The translations under genes and the position numbers were made by a program. Below the pieces are notes generated by a model. It was not told the origin of the DNA, did not search any database, and worked only from the letters and a program-made list of their open reading frames with translations. DNA of 64,000 nucleotides from contig DASUJY010000006.1 of NCBI GenBank assembly GCA_036279015.1, positions 1 through 64,000 on the forward strand, read 5' to 3'. This document shows positions 41,484 to 49,443 of the stretch, piece after piece. Origin of the DNA: DATEOR01 sp036279015. Lineage in GTDB: Bacteria > Actinomycetota > Thermoleophilia > Gaiellales > Gaiellaceae. Position 1 is the first letter of the stretch. Each line of letters begins with the position of its first letter.

Positions 41484-43354
41484 GCGGCGACGGCGGTGGG
41501 CCGCGCTGCGACCTGCTCGTGCCAGAGCGTGAACGTCAGCAACCCCCAGAGCTGGCGCGAGAGATCCTCCCGCGCGGCGACGTGATCGTCGAGCAGACGC
41601 TGCACGGCCTTCGGCTGGAAGAAGCCCTGGCGGCGCATGTTCTCCTCCGAGAGGACGTCGTAGGCGAACGGGACGAGCGGGCCGCGGAGCCACGCTGCCG
41701 CCGGGATCGAGAAGCCGCGCTTGCGCCCGGAGACGACCGAGTGCGGCAGGAGCGGGGCGACCGCCTTGCGCAGGAGGCGCTTCTTCGCGAAGCCACGCAC
41801 CTTGAGCCGCGTCGGAAGGGCGAGCGCGAGCGTCGCGACGACCGGGTCGAGGAACGGGACGCGCGCCTCGAGCGAGTGCGCCATGCTGGCGCGATCGGTC
41901 TTCACGAGCAGGTCGTCGACGAGGTAGATGCCGAGGTCGACGTCCTGGAGCCGCGCGAGCTCGGGTGCGCCCGCGGTCTCCGCATAGCGCGTGCGATAGA
42001 CGTCGAGCGGGTCGGTGTCCCCGCGCCGTCCCGGTGCGAGCAGCGCGGCCCGTGCCTCCGGGGAGAAGATCTCCTTCCAGGCGTGGTGGCGCTCGAGTGG
42101 CGGCAGGTGCGCGGCTCGCACGAATCGCTTCGCCCGATAGTCGAGGCTCGCCTTGGCGGAGGAGCTCGGCAGGCGCTCGACGAGCGGGCGCGCGAGGCCC
42201 GCAAGCGGCCCGATCCGCGGTGCGAGCTGGTCGGCGACGTAGGTGTAGTAGCCGCCGAAGAGCTCGTCGCCTCCCTCTCCGGAGAGTGCGACCTTCACGT
42301 CGCGCGCCGCGAGCTCGGACACGAGGTAGGTCGGGAGGGCGGACGAGTCGGCGAACGGCTCGTCGAAGGCGGCGACGAGCCGCGGAAGGAGCTCCGCCGC
42401 GTCGGGCCGGACGACCAGCTCGTGGTGGTCGGTCCCGTAGCGCTCGGCCACCTGGCGGGCGTCGGCGAGCTCGTCGAAGGAGCCCTCGTCGAAGCCGATC
42501 GAGAAGGTCTGCACAGGCTCGCGGCTCTCGAGGGCGGCGAGCGCCGCGAGCGCACCGGAGTCGACGCCTCCCGAGAGCAGGACCCCGACGGGGACGTCCG
42601 CGATCAGGTGTGCGCGCACCGAGTCGCGCAGGCGTGCCCGGAGCTCCTCCGCGAGCTCGTTCTCGTCCTCGCTCCTGAGCTCGGCGGAGGGCGCCGGCGC
42701 CGGGCGCGCATATCGCTCGAGGCTCGGCTCGCCTTCTCCTTCCCAGACGAGCAGGTGGCCGGCCGGAAGCTTGCGCGTCCCCTGCCAGATCGAGAGCGGC
42801 GCCGGAATCGAGTTGAACGCCAGGAACGCCTCGAGGGCGTCGAGATCGACCTCGCCGCGCGGAAGGGCCTTCAGCTCGGAGGCGAAGGCGAGGGTCCCGC
42901 CCTCGGCCGAGTAGTAGAGCGGCTTGATCCCGAAGGGGTCGCGGGCGAGCACGAGGCGCCGTCGCTTCGAGTCCCAGACCGCGACGGCGAACATCCCGCG
43001 CAGCTCGGAGGCGAAGCGCGGGCCGCGTTCCTCATAGAGATGGACGAGCACCTCGGTGTCGCTCTGGGTGCGGAAGACGTGGCCCCGGCGCTCGAGAGTG
43101 CCGCGCAGCTCGCGGTGGTTGTAGATCTCCCCGTTCTGGACGACGTGGATCGAGCCGTCTTCGTTGGCGATCGGCTGGTCGCCCCCCGCGATGTCGATGA
43201 TCGAGAGACGCCGCGCCCCGAGCGCGACCGGTCCGTCCACGAGCGCGCCCGCGCTGTCCGGGCCGCGATGGCGAAGGGTCTCGCACATCGCCTCGAGGGG
43301 GCTCGCGTCGACCGGTTTCCCGTCGAGCGAGGCGAGTCCGCAGATCCCGCACAT
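41480..43354 (-). CDS. asnB: asparagine synthase (glutamine-hydrolysing)
   Basis: The 624-residue protein starts MCGICGLASLDGKP, so the catalytic Cys2 is present, followed by the glutaminase domain (HRGPDSAG, GARRLSIID, NGEIYNHRELR) and the ATP pyrophosphatase domain with VGVLLSGGVDSGALAALAAL and ALSGEGGDELFGGYYTY. In operons with sugar transferases these AsnB-like enzymes often amidate sugar carboxyl groups. A good -10 ends 8 bases before the ATG. Confidence 0.95.
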   Translation of the reverse strand: MCGICGLASLDGKPVDASPLEAMCETLRHRGPDSAGALVDGPVALGARRLSIIDIAGGDQPIANEDGSIHVVQNGEIYNHRELRGTLERRGHVFRTQSDTEVLVHLYEERGPRFASELRGMFAVAVWDSKRRRLVLARDPFGIKPLYYSAEGGTLAFASELKALPRGEVDLDALEAFLAFNSIPAPLSIWQGTRKLPAGHLLVWEGEGEPSLERYARPAPAPSAELRSEDENELAEELRARLRDSVRAHLIADVPVGVLLSGGVDSGALAALAALESREPVQTFSIGFDEGSFDELADARQVAERYGTDHHELVVRPDAAELLPRLVAAFDEPFADSSALPTYLVSELAARDVKVALSGEGGDELFGGYYTYVADQLAPRIGPLAGLARPLVERLPSSSAKASLDYRAKRFVRAAHLPPLERHHAWKEIFSPEARAALLAPGRRGDTDPLDVYRTRYAETAGAPELARLQDVDLGIYLVDDLLVKTDRASMAHSLEARVPFLDPVVATLALALPTRLKVRGFAKKRLLRKAVAPLLPHSVVSGRKRGFSIPAAAWLRGPLVPFAYDVLSEENMRRQGFFQPKAVQRLLDDHVAAREDLSRQLWGLLTFTLWHEQVAARPTAVAA

Positions 43355-43362
43355 GGCCGAGG

Positions 43363-43368
43363 AGTCTA
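43363..43368 (-). promoter_or_regulatory. putative leaderless -10 box TAGACT for asnB
   Basis: On the reverse strand TAGACT ends 8 bases before the asnB ATG at 43354; its TAG is the stop codon of the sugar transferase gene. Confidence 0.5.
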
Positions 43369-44061
43369 GTGACGAGCCCCGCGCAGAAGTCCCCACACCG
43401 CGGTGATCGACTGCTTGGTCACCCGCCAGACCGTCGCCACGACGACTCGGAGATAGAGGCCGACCGAGCGATCGGCGATGTACTCGAGGTCGTGGGCGAG
43501 CTTCTCCGCCCATGCCTCCTCGCGACCCATGCGCGTCTGCGCGAATCCGGTGAGGCCCGGCCGGACGACGAGCCGCTGCCAGTACTGGGGGATCTCGCGG
43601 GCGAGCGCCTCGAAGAACGTCGGCCGGATCGGACGGGGCCCGACGATCGACATGTCACCGCGGAGGACGTTCCAGAGCTGCGGCATCTCGTCGAGCTGCG
43701 AGGCGCGCAGCCAGCGCCCGAGCCGGGTCACCTCGGCGGCCGTCCGCACGGAGAGCTCCTCGCCGTAGTAAGGGCCGAGCCGGGTCTCGGCGTCGCGCCT
43801 GAGCGTGCGGAACTTGAACATGTGGAAGATCCGGCCGTATCGTCCGACCCGCAGGCCGCGGTAGAGGATCGGCGTCCCGGAGGTGGCGAGGAAGACAACG
43901 GTCACGAGCGCGAGCACGGGCAGCGCGACCAGGAGCGCGAGCGCCGAGATGAGGACGTCGAGCATGCGGAGGGCCGCGTCCACGAGCCGCGGGCCAGACC
44001 CCTCCCGCGAGAGGCGGGTGTACTGCTCGGCGAGCGACTCGGTCTCGCCAGGCCGCGTCAT
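43366..44061 (-). CDS. bacterial sugar transferase (undecaprenyl-phosphate phosphoglycosyltransferase)
   Basis: The 231-residue protein has one N-terminal membrane helix (LDVLISALALLVALPVLALV) and the polyprenol phosphate transferase signature: MFKFRTLRRDAE, SQLDEMPQLWNVLRGDMS and VGPRPIRPTFF, then RPGLTGFAQT. It starts lipid-linked oligosaccharide assembly by moving phosphosugar to undecaprenyl phosphate, a PglC-type role next to the DegT/PglF-type pair. Divergent from lysR across 28 bp. Confidence 0.93.
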   Translation of the reverse strand: MTRPGETESLAEQYTRLSREGSGPRLVDAALRMLDVLISALALLVALPVLALVTVVFLATSGTPILYRGLRVGRYGRIFHMFKFRTLRRDAETRLGPYYGEELSVRTAAEVTRLGRWLRASQLDEMPQLWNVLRGDMSIVGPRPIRPTFFEALAREIPQYWQRLVVRPGLTGFAQTRMGREEAWAEKLAHDLEYIADRSVGLYLRVVVATVWRVTKQSITAVWGLLRGARH

Positions 44062-44075
44062 CGGCTTAGGCGCTG

Positions 44076-44081
44076 CATAAT
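44076..44081 (+). promoter_or_regulatory. putative leaderless -10 box CATAAT for the LysR gene
   Basis: CATAAT ends 8 bases before ATG 44090 in a short AT-rich divergent spacer; no ribosome site is visible. Confidence 0.45.
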
Positions 44082-44089
44082 GATTCCTT

Positions 44090-44980
44090 ATGGATACCCG
44101 TCAGCTTGCCGCCTTCTGCGCGGTCGTCGAGAAGAGGAGCTTTTCACAGGCGGCGGAGAAGTTGGGGGTCACGCAGCCGGCGGTGAGTCTGCAGGTGCGC
44201 GGGCTCGAGGAGCGCCTCGGCCAGAAGCTCCTCGACCGGTCGGGACGGAGCGTCGAGCCGACCGAGGCGGGGCTTCGCCTCTTCCGCAGCGCCCAGCGCA
44301 TGCTGGCTCTCGAGCAGCAGCTCTACGAGGACGTGGCTGCCGAGGGCGCCGACCTCCAGGGGACGCTCGAGATCGGTGCATCGACCGGTCCCGGCGCCCA
44401 TCTCGTGCCGCTGCTCCTCTGCGAGTTCCAGCGTGAGCATCCCGACCTGCACGTCTCGCTCTCGATCTGGGACACCCAGACCGTCAGCGACAAGGTCGCC
44501 CTGCGAGAGCTCGAGCTCGGCGTCGTCGGCGCCCTGCGCAGGAGCCGGTCGCTCGAGTTCGAGCCGCTCGTCCGCGACGAGATCGTCCTCGCCGTCCCGC
44601 CCGGCCACGCGTCTGCGGGCCGCTCCGTCTCACTCGATGGCCTGCGGGACGAGAACGTCATCGCGATGCAGGAGGGAGCCGGCGTGCGGCAGGTCGTCGA
44701 CGGGGAGCTCCGCCGCGCCGGCCTTCGCCTCCGCGAGCTCGATCCGAAGCTGGAGCTCGGCCTTCAGGAGTCGGTGAAGAGCGCCGTCGCCGCGGGCTTC
44801 GGCGTCACCTTCATCTCGCGCACCGCGATCGAGGGAGAGCTCGCCGCCGGCACGCTGGCCGCCGCGCGCGTGACAGGCCTCGAGCCGGCCCGGCAGATCT
44901 ACGTCGTCCGCGCGAAGGGGCGCCCGCCGAGCCGCGCGGCTGCGAGCTTCCTCGACTTCGCGCGGAGGCGGACGTCGTGA
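44090..44980 (+). CDS. LysR-family transcriptional regulator
   Basis: The 296-residue protein has the N-terminal LysR helix-turn-helix (QLAAFCAVVEKRSFSQAAEK, VTQPAVSLQVRGLEERLGQKL) and a periplasmic-binding-like effector domain (LEIGASTGPGAHLVPLLLCE). It probably controls the next gene, a maleylacetate-reductase-like enzyme, which it overlaps by 4 bases, and perhaps the divergent sugar transferase. The resemblance to CysB-type or catabolic LysR regulators cannot be settled by eye. Confidence 0.92.
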   Translation: MDTRQLAAFCAVVEKRSFSQAAEKLGVTQPAVSLQVRGLEERLGQKLLDRSGRSVEPTEAGLRLFRSAQRMLALEQQLYEDVAAEGADLQGTLEIGASTGPGAHLVPLLLCEFQREHPDLHVSLSIWDTQTVSDKVALRELELGVVGALRRSRSLEFEPLVRDEIVLAVPPGHASAGRSVSLDGLRDENVIAMQEGAGVRQVVDGELRRAGLRLRELDPKLELGLQESVKSAVAAGFGVTFISRTAIEGELAAGTLAAARVTGLEPARQIYVVRAKGRPPSRAAASFLDFARRRTS

Positions 44981-45951
44981 TCGTCCGCTGGGGCCTCGAT
45001 GCCCTGCCCGCCGTCCTCGCGGAGGCCGGCGTCGCTCGCCCGCTCCTCGTCAGCACCGATCGCTGGCGCGACCTCGATCTCCCGGCGGCGAGCGCCTTCC
45101 ACGGGGTGAGGCCGCACGTACCTGCCGACTCCGTCGCCGCGGCGCAGGAGGCGGCGGCGGAGGCGGACGGCCTGCTCGCGGTGGGGGGCGGGAGCGCGAT
45201 CGACACGGCCAAGGCGGTCTCGTCGGCGACCGGCCTGGCCCTCGTCTCGGTCCCGACGACGTACTCCGGCGCAGAGTGGACGCCCGGCTTCGGCGTGCGC
45301 GACGAGGAGCGCCGGGTGAAGACGGGCGGGAGCGGGGCGCGGCTCGCCGGGATCGTCTACGAGCCGGAGCTGACCTACGGCCTTCCCGCCGCCGAGACGG
45401 GCGGTACGGCGCTGAACGCGCTCGCGCACTGCGCGGAGGCGCTCTACGTCCGGGGGCGGAACGACGAGGCCGACGCCGAGGCGCTCGCCGGCGCGCCGCT
45501 CATCTCGGACTCGCTGCCGCTCGTCCTCGCCGACGGCGGCTACCCGGAGGGACGGCGCCTGTTGCTCGAGGGCGCCATGCACGCGGGCGCGGCCCTCGCG
45601 GGCGCGGGCCTCGGGCTCGGCCACGCGATGGCGCAGGCGGTCGGCGGCCGCTACGGCATCGCGCACGGCGCGGCGAACGCGGTCTGTCTGCCGCCCGCGC
45701 TTCGCTTCAACCTCGAGGTCGCCGCGCGAGAGATCGAGCGCTTCGGCGAGGCGCTCGGCCGCGACGACCCGATCGGCCGCGTCGAGGAGCTCGCGCGCCT
45801 CTCGGGCTACACGCTCCTCCGCCATCTCGGCGTGCCGGAGGAGGATCTCCCTGCGCTCGCGAGCGCGGCCGCCGAGCGCGGCGGCGCCAGGGCGAACCCG
45901 CGCCCCGCCTCAGCCGATGACGTGCTCGCGCTCTTCGAGAGCGTCTGGTGA
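44977..45951 (+). CDS. iron-type alcohol dehydrogenase / maleylacetate reductase-like protein
   Basis: The 324-residue protein has GVARPLLVSTDRW at the nucleotide end, VGGGSAIDTAKAVSSATGLA, TALNALAHCAEALY, and GLGLGHAMAQAVGGRYGIAHG, the segments with metal His residues of group III dehydrogenases and maleylacetate reductases. Maleylacetate reductase closes aromatic ring-cleavage pathways, so a LysR regulator would be usual. It is shorter than the 350 residues typical for the family. It ends 42 bp inside the convergent methyltransferase gene. Confidence 0.82.
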   Translation: MIVRWGLDALPAVLAEAGVARPLLVSTDRWRDLDLPAASAFHGVRPHVPADSVAAAQEAAAEADGLLAVGGGSAIDTAKAVSSATGLALVSVPTTYSGAEWTPGFGVRDEERRVKTGGSGARLAGIVYEPELTYGLPAAETGGTALNALAHCAEALYVRGRNDEADAEALAGAPLISDSLPLVLADGGYPEGRRLLLEGAMHAGAALAGAGLGLGHAMAQAVGGRYGIAHGAANAVCLPPALRFNLEVAAREIERFGEALGRDDPIGRVEELARLSGYTLLRHLGVPEEDLPALASAAAERGGARANPRPASADDVLALFESVW

Positions 45952-46836
45952 GGGCCGGGCGACGAGCCTGAGCTTCTGAACGGCGAGGTCGTCGGCGCCG
46001 TAGGCGCGGAAGCGCGGAGCCAGATCGTCGGGCAGGCGCGGGTCCTTCGGCCGCCAGGCCTGCTCCGCCGTCACCGTCAGCCCGGCCTGGGCGAACGCGC
46101 GCAGGTAGTCGGGCCGGCGCAGGCGGTTCTGGTAGAGGAGCCGGGAGTTCACGAGCCTCCACGTGCGCTCGCCGTAGCGAAGGAAGTCGTACGGGCCGAC
46201 GGCGGAGTCGAAATGGGAGAAGTGGTCGCTCAGGTCGATCCGGCAGCTGATTGCACCGTCCGGGCGCAGGAGCCGGCGACACTCGGCGAGAAGCGGCAAG
46301 AGCTCCTCTGCCGGCACGTGCTCGAGGGTGCTCGTGCTCGAGACGAAGTCGAGCGAGCCGGCCGGAAGCCCGGTGGCGCGGGCGTCGCGGGGGGCGAGGT
46401 ATTGGATTCCGAACCGCTGCTCGAGCTCCGCCGGCGACTCGACGGAGGCGCGCCCGGGATCCCGCAGCTCGCGCCCGCCCTCGGCGCGGATGGCCCGGAG
46501 CCGCGCGAGGCTCGCCGTGACGAGCGGGAGGCGAACGTTGGGCCGCAGGTCGACCACGACTTGCCGCTCCACGCCGAGCGACCAGAGCGAGAGCGGGACG
46601 GCGAGGTCCCAGCCGGCTCCGAACTCGTAAAAGACGGCCTCGGAAGCCGGCCGCCCGGGCCCATGCGCCTCGTAGGCATCGAGGTGCTGGACCGCCCGGC
46701 GGAACAGACGCCGGAAGCCCTGCTCGGAGACGGGCAGCGAGCGCGTGACGTGGCGCTGGAGCAGGTAGTTGGCGCGTTCGGGCTGAGGCAGCCCGCTCAA
46801 GCCCTTCTGGAGGAGAGCCTTCGCGACCCAGCGCAC
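45910..46836 (-). CDS. class I SAM-dependent methyltransferase (glycan-cluster type)
   Basis: The 308-residue protein contains FYEFGAGWDLAVPLSLWSLG (SAM-binding, but GAGWDL instead of GxGxG), VDLRPNVRLPLV, and DFVSSTSTLEHVPAEELLPLL. The C-terminal SRLLYQNRLRRPDYLRAFAQAG is typical for methyltransferases in polysaccharide clusters. A leaderless -10 (TAAGCT) ends 6 bases before the GTG. Confidence 0.82.
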   Translation of the reverse strand: MRWVAKALLQKGLSGLPQPERANYLLQRHVTRSLPVSEQGFRRLFRRAVQHLDAYEAHGPGRPASEAVFYEFGAGWDLAVPLSLWSLGVERQVVVDLRPNVRLPLVTASLARLRAIRAEGGRELRDPGRASVESPAELEQRFGIQYLAPRDARATGLPAGSLDFVSSTSTLEHVPAEELLPLLAECRRLLRPDGAISCRIDLSDHFSHFDSAVGPYDFLRYGERTWRLVNSRLLYQNRLRRPDYLRAFAQAGLTVTAEQAWRPKDPRLPDDLAPRFRAYGADDLAVQKLRLVARPSPDALEEREHVIG

Positions 46837-46842
46837 CGCGAA

Positions 46843-46848
46843 AGCTTA
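46843..46848 (-). promoter_or_regulatory. putative leaderless -10 box TAAGCT for the methyltransferase gene
   Basis: Reverse-strand TAAGCT ends 6 bases before GTG 46836. It faces a forward box 11 bp away, making a compact divergent promoter region. Confidence 0.45.
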
Positions 46849-46859
46849 GTGTCGGTCAG

Positions 46860-46865
46860 TAGGCT
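46860..46865 (+). promoter_or_regulatory. putative -10 box TAGGCT for the gene at 46875
   Basis: TAGGCT is followed by 9 bases and the ATG; no ribosome site is visible. Confidence 0.4.
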
Positions 46866-46874
46866 TTCGGCGCG

Positions 46875-47522
46875 ATGGCCGACGACTGGCGTGTGACGAT
46901 CGACTTTGACGACGAGGGCGACGGGACGCAGCTCGCAGAGTGGCTCGCGGCGCTCGAGCTCGAGGCAGAAGAACGGTCGTCGCTCGGCGACCGTGTCGTC
47001 GTCAGCCGCGACGGCGCCCGCGTCTACCTCTACTCGGACCTCGAAGGCCCGGCGCGCGAGGCCCTTCGGACCGTCTCGTCGCGGATCGAGCAGGAGGGGC
47101 TTGCTGCCGTGACCGCCCTCGAGCGCTGGCATCCGGTCGAGCAGGCGTGGAGGGACGGTTCGATTCCCATCCCGACGACCGCGCACGGGCTGGACGAGGA
47201 GCACGAGCGCCTTCAGCAGCGGGAGGCGGCCGAGTCGGCGCGAAGCGGCGCCGCCCAGTGGGAGGTGCGCGTCGAGCTGCCGGACCACGACGACACCGTC
47301 CGGCTCGCCGAGCGGCTCGAGTCCGACGGTGTCCCGGTCGTGCGCCGCCACACGTTCCTCATCGCCGGCGCTGCGAACGAGGACGAGGCGCGCGACCTGG
47401 CGGAGCGGGTTCGCCGCGAGGCCCCGGAGGACGCGCGGGTCGAGGTTGAGCCGGGCGGCGGGATGGTCTGGGAGGTCAGTCCCCAGAACCCGTTCGTCCT
47501 CTTCGGCGGCCTCGGCGGCTAG
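46875..47522 (+). CDS. uncharacterised cytosolic protein with duplicated alpha/beta domain
   Basis: The 215-residue acidic protein seems to hold two related units: DDWRVTIDFDDEGDGTQLAE and, after residue about 125, AQWEVRVELPDHDDTVRLAE, each followed by a strand-helix pattern. That looks like tandem ferredoxin-like domains. The end is Gly-rich (FVLFGGLGG). No enzyme motif is seen and I do not recognise a function. It is divergent from the methyltransferase. Confidence 0.65.
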   Translation: MADDWRVTIDFDDEGDGTQLAEWLAALELEAEERSSLGDRVVVSRDGARVYLYSDLEGPAREALRTVSSRIEQEGLAAVTALERWHPVEQAWRDGSIPIPTTAHGLDEEHERLQQREAAESARSGAAQWEVRVELPDHDDTVRLAERLESDGVPVVRRHTFLIAGAANEDEARDLAERVRREAPEDARVEVEPGGGMVWEVSPQNPFVLFGGLGG

Positions 47523-47543
47523 CGCCCGGCCCAGCTAGTCGGG

Positions 47544-47549
47544 TAGGCT
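47544..47549 (+). promoter_or_regulatory. putative -10 box TAGGCT for the leader ORF / MFS transcript
   Basis: TAGGCT lies 31 bases before GGAGG (47575-47579), giving a transcript of about 155 bases before the MFS start codon that covers the short ORF and the hairpin. Confidence 0.35.
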
Positions 47550-47586
47550 CTCCTGGTCGAGGCATGACCTGATCGGAGGCCGCATC

Positions 47587-47637
47587 GTGGAAATCGAACC
47601 GCACGCACCCTACGGCGGCCTTCGCCTGCCCGGCTAG
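47587..47637 (+). CDS. possible leader peptide upstream of the MFS exporter
   Basis: GTG 47587 starts a 16-codon frame, MEIEPHAPYGGLRLPG, ending in TAG. GGAGG stands 7 bases upstream, the best ribosome site nearby. A 9-bp perfect hairpin follows 25 bases after its stop and the MFS gene another 27 bases on. This layout resembles drug-inducible translation or transcription attenuation in front of exporter genes. Too short to judge by codon use. Confidence 0.4.
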   Translation: MEIEPHAPYGGLRLPG

Positions 47638-47662
47638 CTCCGCACTCTTCGCGCGTCTCTCC

Positions 47663-47684
47663 GGGCCGGCACCGCTGCCGGCCC
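47663..47684 (+). terminator. strong hairpin in the MFS leader (attenuator candidate)
   Basis: GGGCCGGCA (47663-47671) pairs perfectly with TGCCGGCCC (47676-47684) around the loop CCGC. It lies between the 16-codon ORF and the MFS ribosome site. No T run follows, so it could act on translation or as a weak terminator. Confidence 0.45.
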
Positions 47685-47711
47685 CGTGCATTTCCCCGAG
47701 GAACGAGAGAC

Positions 47712-48998
47712 GTGAATCCCGAGACGACCATAGGCCTGCGCCACGTGAAGATCCTGCGCCCTTTGGCGATCAGAGACTTTGCGCTGCTCTGGACCGGCGC
47801 GGCGGTCTCGCTCCTCGGCGACGGCGTCTACATCGTCACGATCGCCTGGCAGGTCTACGAGCTCTCCGACACGCCGACCGCGCTCTCGCTCGTCGGAGTC
47901 GCCTGGACCCTGCCGATGGCCGCCTTCCTGCTCGTCGGCGGGATCGTCAGCGACCGGTTCGACCGGCGCCGGGTCATGGTCGCCACCGACGCGCTGCGGG
48001 CGCTCGCCGTCGCCGCGATCGCGGTCCTCTCGCTCACCGGAGCCGTCGAGCTCTGGCATCTCTTCCTGCTCGCGGTCGTGTTCGGGACCGGGGACGCATT
48101 CTTCGGCCCGGCCTTCAACTCGACGGTCCCCCAGATCGTGCCGCGGCGGCTGCTCGTGGAGGCCAACTCGCTCGACCAGTTCATCCGTCCGTTCATGATG
48201 GCGCTCGCCGGGCCCGCGATCGGAGGCTGGACCGTCGCCGCGCTCGGCACGGGCGCCGCCTTCGCGCTCGACGCAGGCTCGTTCTGCGTCTCGGCCCTCG
48301 CCATCTCGCTCATGTCGAGCGGGCTCCGCGCGCGCCGCGACGCGGAGGAGCCGAGCACGGCGCTCGCCGATCTCCGCGAGGGCTTCCGCTTCGTCCGCGC
48401 GCATGCATGGATCTGGGGGACGCTGCTCGGGACGGCCATCTCGCTCCTCGCGTTCTGGGGCCCGGTCGAGGTGCTCGTGCCCTTCCGGATCAAGAACGAC
48501 CTCGGCGGCGGCGCCGACGACTTCGGGCTGGTCCTCGCCGCCGGCGGCGTCGGCTCCATCCTCGCGGCCGTCGTGATGGCCCAGCTCGGCCTGCCCCGGA
48601 AGCACATGACGTTCATGTACGTCACCTGGGCGGTCGGAAGCCTCGGGATCGCCGGGCTCGCCTTCGCGGGCGTGCTCTGGCAGGCGATGGCCTCGTCGTT
48701 CTTCCAGCAGGCGCTCTTCGCGTCGGGCCTGATCGTGTGGGGAACGCTCATGCAGACGCTCGTCCCCGTCGAGCTGCTCGGGCGCGTAACGAGCCTCGAC
48801 TGGCTCGTGTCGACGTCGCTCGTCCCGATCTCCTTCGCCCTCACCGGCCCTGCCGCGGCGGCGGTCGGGGTCGAGACGACGCTCGTCGGCGCCGGGGTGC
48901 TCGCGGCCCTGGCGACCCTCGCCTGCCTCTTCATCCCGGGGATGCGCGACACCGAGCGCGGCGAGGCGCTCAGGCTCGCGGCCCACGAGAACGTCTGA
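47712..48998 (+). CDS. MFS transporter (enterobactin/drug exporter-like)
   Basis: The 428-residue protein has twelve predicted membrane helices and MFS motifs: FALLWTGAAVSLLGDGVYIV at the start, GGIVSDRFDRRRVMV (motif A), and DAFFGPAFNSTVPQIVPRRLLVEANS. This matches the EntS/macrolide-efflux (MFS_3) type. It would export a small molecule or drug by proton antiport. GTG start; GAGG/GAGAGA upstream. Its possible leader is described separately. Confidence 0.9.
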   Translation: MNPETTIGLRHVKILRPLAIRDFALLWTGAAVSLLGDGVYIVTIAWQVYELSDTPTALSLVGVAWTLPMAAFLLVGGIVSDRFDRRRVMVATDALRALAVAAIAVLSLTGAVELWHLFLLAVVFGTGDAFFGPAFNSTVPQIVPRRLLVEANSLDQFIRPFMMALAGPAIGGWTVAALGTGAAFALDAGSFCVSALAISLMSSGLRARRDAEEPSTALADLREGFRFVRAHAWIWGTLLGTAISLLAFWGPVEVLVPFRIKNDLGGGADDFGLVLAAGGVGSILAAVVMAQLGLPRKHMTFMYVTWAVGSLGIAGLAFAGVLWQAMASSFFQQALFASGLIVWGTLMQTLVPVELLGRVTSLDWLVSTSLVPISFALTGPAAAAVGVETTLVGAGVLAALATLACLFIPGMRDTERGEALRLAAHENV

Positions 48999-49004
48999 GC
49001 GCCG

Positions 49005-49358
49005 CTAGCAGGGCCCGGCGATCGGGGCGTTCTCGTCCGGGCCGTTCATGTGCTGCATGTTCGCGCCGCTCCCGGCCTGGATGCAGTAGGAGAACTCGTC
49101 CGCGCGAACGAGCGTGACGCCGAAGGAAGGCGGCAGCTGTGCCTGGGCGCCCACGTAGGTTCCCGCGGTGCTGAACCATCCCTCCAGCACGGGCGTCGCC
49201 TGCTGGAGATTGATCGAGGCGCTCACCTGGTTGGCGGCTTCCTCCGCCTGCTGCGTCGCGGGTGAGCTGGGCCCGGTCGTCTGCATGGCCTTCAGCGTCA
49301 TGTAGCCGCCGACCGCCAGCGCGGCGAGCACGGAGAGGTAGGCAAACGCACGGACCAT
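49005..49358 (-). CDS. small secreted or membrane-anchored protein of unknown function
   Basis: The 117-residue product has an N-terminal hydrophobic anchor (AFAYLSVLAALAVGGYMTL), then a Gln/Ala-rich helical part and a C-terminal part with two Cys (FSYCIQAG and the final AGPC) that could form a disulfide. The overall form recalls pilin-like proteins, but no prepilin site is clear. ATG 49356-49358 is chosen at the start of the anchor; the frame is open for another 130 codons upstream. Confidence 0.6.
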   Translation of the reverse strand: MVRAFAYLSVLAALAVGGYMTLKAMQTTGPSSPATQQAEEAANQVSASINLQQATPVLEGWFSTAGTYVGAQAQLPPSFGVTLVRADEFSYCIQAGSGANMQHMNGPDENAPIAGPC

Positions 49359-49431
49359 GCGGTGGTTATCGGCCCTGCACGACCTCGAGTTGAATAAGAA
49401 GTCAAAATGCTTGCTATTAGCTGAACGGTGG

Positions 49432-49437
49432 TATAGT
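49432..49437 (+). promoter_or_regulatory. putative leaderless -10 box TATAGT for the FAD oxidoreductase gene
   Basis: TATAGT ends 6 bases before GTG 49444 in an AT-rich patch, with TTGCTA 15 bp upstream as a weak -35. Confidence 0.55.
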
Positions 49438-49443
49438 CCGCCC

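Noticed and set aside
43363..43380. Possible third copy of the CTAG repeat (CTAGTGAC at 43366)
   Set aside because: The match to the repeat end stops after about 8 bases and there is no partner end. It is explained by the sugar transferase stop codon and the asnB -10 box.
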